Positions 16,488-23,298 of a stretch of 64,000 bases of DNA are shown here, one piece after another. Below the pieces are notes generated by a model. It saw only the letters and a program-made list of their open reading frames with translations, did not search any database and was not told the DNA's origin. Origin of the DNA: an uncultured Candidatus Melainabacteria bacterium (GTDB lineage: Bacteria > Cyanobacteriota > Vampirovibrionia > Gastranaerophilales > Gastranaerophilaceae); assembly GCA_949841365.1 (NCBI GenBank), contig CATKZI010000001.1, positions 372,001-436,000 on the forward strand, written 5' to 3'. The position numbers were made by a program, and so were the translations under genes. Position 1 is the stretch's first letter. Each line of letters opens with the position of its first letter.

Positions 16488-17720
16488 TCAAGATGTATAC
16501 TTTTTCCCGACAAGTTCATCGGGCAGAAATTGTTGTTCAATATCGGGGGCAAGGTGTGAATATATGTAACCTTCGCCAAAACCGTATTTTTTAGCGTCTT
16601 TATAATGAGCATCTCTCAAATGCATCGGGGGCGGAAAATCTTTTCCGCTTTCAATATCGTGTAAGGCTTCGTCAATTGCCATAACTGTTTCGTTGGATTT
16701 TGGTGCGCGTGCAACATAAATTACAGCTTGTGCAAGAGGAATTCTTCCTTCGGGTAAACCAAGAAGTTCTACGGCTTTATATGCGTTCAGTGCAATATTC
16801 AACGCGTTCGGGTCTGCGTTTCCGACATCTTCTGCGGCACAGGTTATCAGCCGTCGTGCAATAAATCTCGGGTCTTCGCCCGCATAAATCATTTTTGCAA
16901 GGTAATAAATTGCCGCATCTGGATCAGAACCTCTCAAACTCTTTTGAAATGCTGAGGCGCAGTCGTAATGTTCCTGTTGTGAATATCTTGTGTTGCGTTT
17001 CTGGCAGATTTCTTCAATAATTTTCACGGTTAAATTGCGTCTGCCGTCTTTCAAATCGCTTGCGAAATAAGCGTTTTCAACAACGTTAAGTGCATATCTT
17101 GCATCACCGCGGGCTAAATTTATGATAAAATCAATTGCGCCTGTTTCGCAGTCCATAGGCAAATGATTTTTTGCAAGGTAGGCAAAACCGCGTTTGATAA
17201 TTTTATCCATACTTTCATCATCAATGGAATTTAATCTTATAACCTGCAAACGTGACAAAAGTGCGGGAACAACCTGAAATGACGGGTTTTCTGTTGTTGA
17301 ACCTATTAAAAATAATGTTCCGTTTTCAAGATGCGGAAGCAGTGCGTCCTGCTGGGTTTTGGAGTAACGGTGAATTTCATCTATAAACAGAATTGTTTTT
17401 TGACCTGCGCGCAGTGCTTCTTTTGCCTTGTCAACAGCATCTTTAATATCTTTTACACCTGATGTTACGGCAGAAATTTCAATAAAGTTTGCTTCTGTTT
17501 TTGTTGCTATAAGTCTTGCCAGTGTTGTTTTTCCGCATCCCGGAGTTCCCCAAAAAATCAACGAAAAAAGTCTGTTGGTTTTTAAAAGGTTTAAAATCGG
17601 GCTGTTTGGTGATACAACATTACTTTGACCCAAAAAATCTTCTAATGTTTTCGGGCGCAGAATTTCCGCAAGCGGTATTTGTTTATTTATATTTTCAAGT
17701 TCCGTAAACAAATTGTTCAT
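16488..17720 (-). CDS. rarA: Replication-associated recombination protein A (RarA/MgsA AAA+ ATPase)
   Basis: 410 aa from the ATG at 17720. Walker A is FWGTPGCGKTTLAR and Walker B is ILFIDEIHRYSKTQQDALLP. Then come sensor GSTTENPSF, GRGDARYALN-like ARGDARYALNVVE and the C-terminal clamp-loader-like domain (SLRGSDPDAAIYYLAKMI). RarA acts at stalled forks. Start choice: an upstream extension has no Shine-Dalgarno, whereas 17720 has TACAAT exactly 6 nt upstream, predicting a leaderless transcript. It is divergent from a solute-binding protein gene whose ATG is only 14 bp away. Confidence 0.92.
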   Translation of the reverse strand: MNNLFTELENINKQIPLAEILRPKTLEDFLGQSNVVSPNSPILNLLKTNRLFSLIFWGTPGCGKTTLARLIATKTEANFIEISAVTSGVKDIKDAVDKAKEALRAGQKTILFIDEIHRYSKTQQDALLPHLENGTLFLIGSTTENPSFQVVPALLSRLQVIRLNSIDDESMDKIIKRGFAYLAKNHLPMDCETGAIDFIINLARGDARYALNVVENAYFASDLKDGRRNLTVKIIEEICQKRNTRYSQQEHYDCASAFQKSLRGSDPDAAIYYLAKMIYAGEDPRFIARRLITCAAEDVGNADPNALNIALNAYKAVELLGLPEGRIPLAQAVIYVARAPKSNETVMAIDEALHDIESGKDFPPPMHLRDAHYKDAKKYGFGEGYIYSHLAPDIEQQFLPDELVGKKYTS

Positions 17721-17734
17721 AGTATAATTGTAGC
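17721..17734. promoter_or_regulatory. 14-bp divergent promoter with interleaved -10 hexamers
   Basis: Plus strand: TATAAT at 17723-17728, 6 nt before ATG 17735. Minus strand: TACAAT (complement of 17727-17732), 6 nt before ATG 17720. Neither gene has room for a Shine-Dalgarno. Both transcripts would start at or next to the A of the start codon, and the two polymerases could not bind at once. Confidence 0.6.
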
Positions 17735-18904
17735 ATGAAAAGTATATTAGCTGTAATTGTCGTAATATTATTATCAATTTTGTTTTTTGGCAGGTCAAAT
17801 TCAAATCAGGATGAACTTGTGTTCTGGACTTTGCAGATGGGAGATTTTGCACCTTATATGAATAGGGTTATTGAGAAGTTTGAGGCGCAGAATGATGTTA
17901 AGATTAAGTGGATTGATGTTCCGTTTTCTGAGGGTGAAAAAAGAACGCTCGCTTCTGTTTTGAGTGATAATCCGCCTGATTTGATTAATTTAAACCCTGA
18001 TTTTTCGGCACTTCTTGCTCAGCGCGGGGCACTTTATGAAATCGCGCAGGAAAATACCGAGCAGTTTAATAAATCAATCATAAATTCATTGAAATATAAC
18101 GGCAAATTGTATTCTCTGCCGTGGTATGCGACTTCTGCCGTTACAATTTATAATAAAGAGTTGTTAGGGGGGCAAAAAGTGCCGGCAACTTATGATGAAA
18201 TGGCAAAAATTGCCCCAAAACTCAAGGCTTATGCAATGCTCCCGAATATCACGGAAAATGATACAATGCTCAGAATTTTAAATAAGTATGGAGTGGAAGA
18301 TATAAATTCCGAGCAATCAATTGAGGTATTTGAGCTTTTCAAAAATATGTACGAAAAAGGATATATTCCGAAAGAAACTGTAACTCAAACTCACCGCGAA
18401 GCTTTAGAAAAATATATGGCAGAGCAGATTGTATTTTTTCAAGCAGGCGCAAATTTCTTGAATATGATTAAAGAAAATGCTCCGTCAACTTATGCAAAAA
18501 CAGACGTTGCTCCGCAATTTACAGGCAAACTCGGGCAGAACGATTTTTCTTTAATGAATTTTGTAATTCCCGCACGTGCAAAACATAAAGAGGATGCCTT
18601 AAAATTTGCATTGTTTTTGACAAATTATGAAAACCAACTTGAGCTTGCAAAGTTAACAAATGTTCTTGCGGTAAATCAACAAGCACTGGATGATGACTAT
18701 TATAAAAATTACAATGATTTGATGTCAAAAGCCCGCGTAATCAGTGCAAAACAGCTTAATAAAATTGAACCTTCACTTCATACGGCGCGTAATCAAAAAG
18801 AGATTAATACAATTGTAAACACAGCGGTTCAGCAGATTTTACTAAACAAAAACACCACCAAGAATATTCTTGATGATGTTTCAAAAAAATTAAAATCTCT
18901 TTAG
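17735..18904 (+). CDS. Extracellular solute-binding protein, family 1-like
   Basis: 389 aa. An N-terminal hydrophobic segment (SILAVIVVILLSILFF) without a lipobox Cys is followed by a type 1 periplasmic-binding fold: LVFWTLQMGDFAPYMNRV, VKIKWIDVPFSEGEKR, DLINLNPDFSALLAQRGAL and YSLPWYATSAVTIYNKELL. This resembles the MalE/UgpB sugar-binding family of ABC importers. No permease or ATPase gene is adjacent, so its transporter partner is elsewhere. The hydrophobic N-terminus may stay as a membrane anchor. It overlaps the next convergent gene by 4 bp. Confidence 0.85.
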   Translation: MKSILAVIVVILLSILFFGRSNSNQDELVFWTLQMGDFAPYMNRVIEKFEAQNDVKIKWIDVPFSEGEKRTLASVLSDNPPDLINLNPDFSALLAQRGALYEIAQENTEQFNKSIINSLKYNGKLYSLPWYATSAVTIYNKELLGGQKVPATYDEMAKIAPKLKAYAMLPNITENDTMLRILNKYGVEDINSEQSIEVFELFKNMYEKGYIPKETVTQTHREALEKYMAEQIVFFQAGANFLNMIKENAPSTYAKTDVAPQFTGKLGQNDFSLMNFVIPARAKHKEDALKFALFLTNYENQLELAKLTNVLAVNQQALDDDYYKNYNDLMSKARVISAKQLNKIEPSLHTARNQKEINTIVNTAVQQILLNKNTTKNILDDVSKKLKSL

Positions 18905-19356
18905 CACAAGAAGCCACGGCATCCGAACATACTCGGTCCGCCAAACATATATGGATTATTATAGCATCCTCCGCCGAAAAATCCGCTGTTCCAGTAACCG
19001 TATCCATAAGGTCCGCATCCGTATAGTGATGATGTCATCCAAGGAGCACATCCGAAAATATTCATAGGCATTGAAAGCATTAATGCACCCATTGTGCCGA
19101 CTGTTCCCTGATAATTTGCTACAGGGTTTCCATATCCTGCAAGGTTATTAACCGCATATCCCAAATAACTGCCCGTCATTTGTTGAATATCGCGTGATGC
19201 TTCATTTCTGATAGCACCGTTCATAATATTTAAGCCTGCATTAGACATTGCATAACCTGTCGGTACTCCGTTTTGTTTGTCATTGATAAAACCGAGTGTT
19301 CCGCCAAGCAGATTGTTAATACCGCTTAATGCATAAATCGTGTTATCTATACTCAT
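18901..19356 (-). CDS. Hypothetical glycine/tyrosine/cysteine-rich protein
   Basis: 151 aa. The first 100 residues are small-residue and Asn rich (LSGINNLLGGTLGF, MSNAGLNIMNGAI). The last 50 are rich in Gly, Tyr, Phe and Cys (GCGPYGYGYWNSGFFGGGC, then GGPSMFGCRGFLC). No signal peptide or known domain is seen. The Cys pattern in a Gly-rich tail suggests a structural, metal-binding or cross-linked protein. A TTTATATATATA stretch precedes the ATG without a Shine-Dalgarno. Confidence 0.6.
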   Translation of the reverse strand: MSIDNTIYALSGINNLLGGTLGFINDKQNGVPTGYAMSNAGLNIMNGAIRNEASRDIQQMTGSYLGYAVNNLAGYGNPVANYQGTVGTMGALMLSMPMNIFGCAPWMTSSLYGCGPYGYGYWNSGFFGGGCYNNPYMFGGPSMFGCRGFLC

Positions 19357-19430
19357 ATATATATAAAGTATATATCCATGTAAAAGTTGCGTTTTTTGTT
19401 AACAAATGTTACGAACATGACCTAAGACCT

Positions 19431-19458
19431 TAAAGTTTCAGGCAAATTATGCCGATTA
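19431..19458 (+). promoter_or_regulatory. Sigma-28 (FliA/SigD)-like promoter
   Basis: TAAAGTTT at 19431-19438, a 12-nt spacer, then GCCGATTA at 19451-19458. Both boxes closely match the flagellar sigma consensus TAAAGTTT / GCCGATAA. It lies 37 bp before the gene at 19496. A similar pair with the same spacing precedes the gene at 35685. Confidence 0.6.
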
Positions 19459-19495
19459 TATAAACAAGGAAACAGTAAAAAGGGATACAAGTATT

Positions 19496-19993
19496 ATGAC
19501 AATGAGCGTTTACAATGCACAGTACAAATTAGGAATTGATACAACAACTTTACAGCAAGTATCGCAAGAAATTCTTAAACGTGCCAACGAAAAAAATAAT
19601 CAATATAATGTTCATACGGTTAATAATATTTTCAAACCTGCTGATATTGGCGTTGATTTGTACAAAGGCAATGTTGATGTTAATACTGCAAAACAAATCG
19701 CTTTGAACAATTCAGGTTTACAAATCCAATTAAATCAAGAAGTTTTAAATTCTATTAAATATTTGAATACACAAGCAGTACAAAACATTCACAAAAAAGT
19801 GGAAGGTAAAATTACCGTTGCATTGAATGAGGGTGTTGGAAATACTCAGAAAGCAACTGAAGCCCCTAAATTCAACAGCATTATCAGTCTTGCGGCAGGA
19901 AAAGACAAAAACGGTTCAGCACCTTCATACAAAGGCGAATTCTTATTTATCAAACGTGAAAAAGAAAAAGATGAAACTGTAGCTGTAGCTTAG
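19496..19993 (+). CDS. Hypothetical protein under a sigma-28-like promoter
   Basis: 165 aa, no signal peptide and no transmembrane helix. It is rich in Asn, Gln and Lys, with a predicted mixed helical middle (VNTAKQIALNNSGLQIQLNQ) and a basic/acidic tail (FIKREKEKDETVAVA). A weak AAAGGGA Shine-Dalgarno precedes ATG 19496; a second in-frame ATG follows two codons later. No family recognised. The promoter suggests co-regulation with motility or surface-structure genes. It overlaps the next convergent gene by 4 bp. Confidence 0.6.
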   Translation: MTMSVYNAQYKLGIDTTTLQQVSQEILKRANEKNNQYNVHTVNNIFKPADIGVDLYKGNVDVNTAKQIALNNSGLQIQLNQEVLNSIKYLNTQAVQNIHKKVEGKITVALNEGVGNTQKATEAPKFNSIISLAAGKDKNGSAPSYKGEFLFIKREKEKDETVAVA

Positions 19994-20358
19994 GCTTCTT
20001 CATCACTGTCTTTTGCAAGGTTTAAAAATTCTTTTTCAAGTTCTTCTCTTATTTTATCGGATGAGGGATTCTTGCGTTGTTTTTGTTCTTCAAACGCTTT
20101 TTTTCTGGAGTTGATAACATTTGCAACATTCATCATGGCAAGAGAATTTAATGTCGCACGAAGTTGGGCACTTCTGTCCGTATATTTTTCGCTTTCTGAA
20201 TTTTCTTCCTCTTCTTCTCTTTTCTGCTGTGCGAAATATTCGTTGCCTTGTCCCATTTTATCATCCTGGGTTTTTGCAGCTGTGCCTGAAATATCTCCGC
20301 TTTTGAAATTGAAAGAGCCTCCGATTCCGAAGAATCCGGCTGATCTGTTATCGACCAT
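19990..20358 (-). CDS. Hypothetical acidic protein
   Basis: 122 aa from the ATG at 20358, chosen for AGAGGA upstream; longer in-frame starts lack a ribosome site. It begins MVDNRSAGFFGIGGSFNF, then a charged EEEEN segment, a basic helix (SRKKAFEEQKQRKNP) and an acidic C-terminus (LAKDSDEEA). No known domain. Convergent with the preceding gene. Confidence 0.55.
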   Translation of the reverse strand: MVDNRSAGFFGIGGSFNFKSGDISGTAAKTQDDKMGQGNEYFAQQKREEEEENSESEKYTDRSAQLRATLNSLAMMNVANVINSRKKAFEEQKQRKNPSSDKIREELEKEFLNLAKDSDEEA

Positions 20359-20668
20359 TTTTCTATCCTCTTTGTAGAATTTGGTATTACTTTTTCTGTT
20401 TAGGACAGTCACTCGCTTTTGCTAGTTCCCGTTTCTACCATTCTTTGTAGATTCTGACTCGACCTGTGAAATTTTGGTCTGTCTTCTACCCTCTGTTTAT
20501 CCAATAGTGATTCTATCAAATTGAATGGTATATTAACTCGTCTAAATATATTATTTTGCTATTATGTTAATAAATGTTTACAAAAATTCAATTACTCTTT
20601 AGAGTTATGATTTTATATTGAAAAATGCGGGCATATATGTTATTATAGAGTATATGGAAAGGATATTT
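20359..20668. other. 310-bp gene-free stretch before the third prepilin
   Basis: It holds the leader of the minus-strand gene ending at 19990 and the promoter region of the prepilin at 20669. Small imperfect dyads are visible (CTAC ... GTAG near 20436, GACC ... GGTC near 20461), but there is no convincing RNA gene, ORF or named element. Confidence 0.5.
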
Positions 20669-21379
20669 ATGAGAAGATTTAAAGGTTTTACTCTTACTGA
20701 ACTTATGGTTGCTTTGGCAGTTATTGGTATTCTTGTAGCAGTTGTTACACCTGCAATTATGAAAACCAGACCGAATAAAAATAAAATGATGGTTAAGAAA
20801 ACATTCTATGCAACCGAACAGATTGTTAATTCGTTAATTAATGATGATATTCTTTATCCTGATATGCGTGAAGCATGTAGAGTCGGAGCACAACCAAGCG
20901 ATGAAGATTATATTTATTGCGCCTGGGGGTTTGATTATGTATATGAAGCGGATCAGGAAGGCGATATATATGAAGGTGAAAACAAATTTGGCGCATTGTT
21001 TAAATCAAGATTAAATGTTTCAAGAAATTCCGGTCAACAAAGCGGTGAAGGACCGAATGGTCAGGATTTCTATCCTGTTTTCTTTACATCAGATGGTGTT
21101 AAATGGGATTTGACAGACACTATTGATGCTTGGGACAGTGAAAAAGACAGAGTTGGAACATTTGATGATCAAGATGCAAATACGGCAGGTGTCGGTACAA
21201 TTCTTATTGATGTTAACGGAGATGAAGGCCCTGATCAGGTATGTACAAATGATGAGGGTACGGAGGATTGTGACCAGTATGAGATTCAAATTCTTGCAAA
21301 CGGCAAATTGAGAATTAATCCTGACCATGCAAGAGCTGTTAATTGGGCAACAATTAACACATCAATTCGTGATAATTAA
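20669..21379 (+). CDS. Type IV prepilin-like protein
   Basis: 236 aa from the ATG at 20669, with GGAAAGGATATTT upstream; an earlier in-frame ATG adds 17 residues. The short basic leader MRRFKG precedes FTLTELMVALAVIGILVAVV, giving a cleavage site after Gly6 and Glu5 of the mature protein. The C-terminal domain has Cys pairs and a DVNGDEGPD motif like the other pilins here. It is probably a minor pilin or pseudopilin, exported and assembled by a type IV pilus or type II machinery encoded elsewhere. rnpB follows directly. Confidence 0.88.
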   Translation: MRRFKGFTLTELMVALAVIGILVAVVTPAIMKTRPNKNKMMVKKTFYATEQIVNSLINDDILYPDMREACRVGAQPSDEDYIYCAWGFDYVYEADQEGDIYEGENKFGALFKSRLNVSRNSGQQSGEGPNGQDFYPVFFTSDGVKWDLTDTIDAWDSEKDRVGTFDDQDANTAGVGTILIDVNGDEGPDQVCTNDEGTEDCDQYEIQILANGKLRINPDHARAVNWATINTSIRDN

Positions 21380-21796
21380 ATAAAGTAATCGAATAATCGC
21401 GCCTTTTTTGGGGTGAGGAAAGTCCGTGCATTCAAGGACAGGCAGCCGGAGAAACTTCCGGACGGCGTGAGCCGGTGGATAGGACCACAGAAATGCGGAT
21501 TGCGAGCTGAGGGCGAACGGTCAAAGCGTTGAGCTTTGCCGGCAGACCCGTTAAACGCGAGCAACCAAGAACTGCCGATGGGCGTAAGCCACAGGCGATG
21601 GTGCAACGGTGAGGTAAGAGCTTACCAGCGGTATTGAGAAATATCGGCTAGGCAACCCCCTGCAGAATGCAAGGTTAAATTGAAGGTTATAAAGGCTGTC
21701 CGCCAACTTCAGAAGAACCGCTAGAGATTGGGAGTAATCCCAATACCAGACAGATGATTATTTAGAAACAGAACACGGCTTATGAGTTACTTTATT
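21380..21796 (+). ncRNA. rnpB: RNase P RNA (type A)
   Basis: About 417 nt. P1 is formed by ATAAAGTAA (21380) and TTACTTTAT (near 21787). The conserved GAGGAAAGTCCG lies at 21415-21426. Also present are GGATAGGACCACAGAAA, CTGCCGATGG, GAGGTAAGAGC, and near the 3' end AGACAGATGAT ... ACAGAACACGGCTTA. It is the catalytic RNA that matures tRNA 5' ends. Unusually, 75 nt (21495-21569) interrupt the conserved core between ACAGAAAT and AACTGCCGATGG. Removing them restores a standard cyanobacteria-like sequence. Confidence 0.95.
21495..21569 (+). repeat. Dispersed constant-arm/variable-hairpin element inserted in the rnpB core
   Basis: It starts GCGGATTGCGAGCTGAGGGC and ends AGACCCGTTAAACGCGAGC plus AACCAAG. 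The central hairpin is CAAAGC-GTTGA-GCTTTG. The arms align with the nrdJ insert (29468-29540) over about 20 nt on each side, in the same sense. Length 75 nt. The element sits in the J11/12 region of the specificity/catalytic core. Confidence 0.85.
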
Positions 21797-21803
21797 TTTT
21801 AAA

Positions 21804-21830
21804 AAAACCACCTCATTATGAGGTGGTTTT
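21804..21830 (+). terminator. rnpB terminator
   Basis: AAAACCACCTC-ATTAT-GAGGTGGTTTT: an 11-bp perfect stem ending in T residues, starting 8 nt after the RNase P RNA 3' end. Confidence 0.88.
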
Positions 21831-21851
21831 CATAATAGATATTATAAGTAT

Positions 21852-22041
21852 GTGGGGACTGTGCATCCCCACACCCCGCAGCAGTAATTCTTTCTCTTTG
21901 GGCGATGCAAAGAGAAAGAACTCTGCACAAGAAAGAGAAACACGCTAACCGTTTAATCACTACTAAACTCAACCTAAGTCAGTCAAACTCGCTGCGCTCA
22001 AACAATGACTGACCTGTTATTGTTTCGTTAAGTAGTGATTA
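21852..22041. repeat. Cluster of nested hairpins in a 319-bp gene-free stretch
   Basis: GTGGGGA/TCCCCAC (21852-21872). TTCTTTCTCTTTG/CAAAGAGAAAGAA (21888-21920), a perfect 13-bp stem. TAATCACTACT/AGTAGTGATTA (21954-21964 and 22031-22041), a perfect 11-bp stem enclosing GTCAGTC/GACTGAC and AAACAAT/ATTGTTT. No ORF or known RNA family recognised. It may be a small mobile element or structured RNA between rnpB and the foldase gene. Confidence 0.6.
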
Positions 22042-22051
22042 TCGTTAAAAT

Positions 22052-22093
22052 TTATACAAAATCTAATGTGGCGGGTCGAGCGGCACGGTCGAT
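22052..22093. repeat. GTGGCGGGT-arm hairpin repeat, copy 1
   Basis: It reads TTATACAAAATCTAATGTGG then CGGGTCGAGCGGCACGGTCG. The hairpin CGAGCG-GCA-CGGTCG has one mismatch. It shares about 22 nt with the copy at 29205. It lies 28 bp before the terminator of the foldase gene. Confidence 0.7.
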
Positions 22094-22120
22094 AATATTT
22101 ATTATGTTAATTATAATAAC

Positions 22121-22147
22121 AAAAAAGCCCTCATTAGAGGGCTTTTT
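22121..22147 (-). terminator. Terminator of the PpiC foldase gene
   Basis: AAAAAAGCCCTC-ATTA-GAGGGCTTTTTT: a 12-bp perfect stem with A/T tracts, 3 bp after the stop codon. Confidence 0.88.
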
Positions 22148-22149
22148 TG

Positions 22150-23289
22150 TTATTTTTTATTTTGTTCTTTAACTTTTTTTGCTGTTTCTTCGCTGTTTTT
22201 TATTGATTCCTGAATTGCTTTTTTACCTGCTTCGGGTGAATATTCAGGATTTACATAATCAATTTTTGCATTTTTCTTTAATGATTCAATCAAATTATCA
22301 ACCAATTCGATTTGTTTTTGATTTTCAAGGTAACCTTTAATATCAGGTTTTGCTTTTTCAAACGGAGTTGTGCTTGCTGCAGCTCTGTCTGTAACCATAA
22401 TGATATGATAACCGTATTGAGTTCTTACAGGTTTGTCTGAAATTGTGTTTGGTTTCATTGAAAATGCTGCTTTTGAAAATTCCGGAACCATTTCTTTATC
22501 GTTAAAGAAGCCCAAATCTCCGCCTTTTACAGCTGAAGTTGTGTCTTCTGAATTTTCTTTAGCAAGTTTTGCAAATTTTGACGGGTCTTTTTTTGCTTCT
22601 GCCAATAATTGATTTGCTTTAGCTTCTTTTGCTTTAATTTCTTCGTCAACTTTTGCTTTTATTGCAGAATCATCAAGATCTTTATTTTTTGCATCTGATT
22701 TAATAATTTCCGTAATTTCTTCAGGGTTAACAGAAATCAAAATATGAGATGCTCTTACTTTTTCCGGATGTTTGAAGTTTTTCGGATTTTCGTTATAGAA
22801 TTTTTTAGCTTCAGCATCAGATACATTTGATGAGCCTAATTCTTTAGCAAGTTTTTTCATTTTAACTTCTTCTTTTAAATCTTGTTTGAATTGAGAAGCT
22901 GTAATTCCGTGTTCTTTCAATAATGTATCGAGCTGCTCTTTTGAACCTAATTTATCAACGATTTCTTTAACTGCATTATCAACATCTTTATTTGTAACTT
23001 CTATACCGCGTTTTGCGATTTCATCTTCAAGCAATGCTTTAACAATTAATTCGTTTACAACTCTTTCTTTAATCAAAAGATAGATAAAGCTGTTTGTATC
23101 GCTTTTAACGTCAATGCCGAGGGCTTTCATCATGCCGTTGTTAGCTTGTTTGTTGAACATTTCGTCAAACTGACCTTGAGTAATTTTTTTGTCATTAACG
23201 GTGATAATTGTTTCACCTGATTTTAGACCGCATCCTGCAAAAAGTACGGCAGATACAGCTAATGTAGCCAGTAGTTTTTTCCCTCTCAT
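22150..23289 (-). CDS. Lipoprotein peptidyl-prolyl isomerase (PrsA/SurA-like foldase)
   Basis: 379 aa. A lipoprotein signal ends in LFAGC (Cys20). A SurA-N-like chaperone region (about 30-165; ITQGQFDEMFNKQ, ASQFKQDLKEEVKM) is followed by one PpiC parvulin domain (VRASHILISV, then GGDLGFFNDKEMVPEFSKAA and RTQYGYHIIMVTDR). It probably folds exported proteins at the outer face of the inner membrane. It is next to mfd (9-bp gap) in the same direction, but has its own AAGGAG. Confidence 0.9.
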   Translation of the reverse strand: MRGKKLLATLAVSAVLFAGCGLKSGETIITVNDKKITQGQFDEMFNKQANNGMMKALGIDVKSDTNSFIYLLIKERVVNELIVKALLEDEIAKRGIEVTNKDVDNAVKEIVDKLGSKEQLDTLLKEHGITASQFKQDLKEEVKMKKLAKELGSSNVSDAEAKKFYNENPKNFKHPEKVRASHILISVNPEEITEIIKSDAKNKDLDDSAIKAKVDEEIKAKEAKANQLLAEAKKDPSKFAKLAKENSEDTTSAVKGGDLGFFNDKEMVPEFSKAAFSMKPNTISDKPVRTQYGYHIIMVTDRAAASTTPFEKAKPDIKGYLENQKQIELVDNLIESLKKNAKIDYVNPEYSPEAGKKAIQESIKNSEETAKKVKEQNKK

Positions 23290-23298
23290 AATGTCTCC

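Noticed and set aside
17720-17852. A longer RarA N-terminus starting at 17852
   Set aside because: The extra 44 residues are antisense to the solute-binding gene and unlike RarA; the family start MNNLFTE is at 17720.
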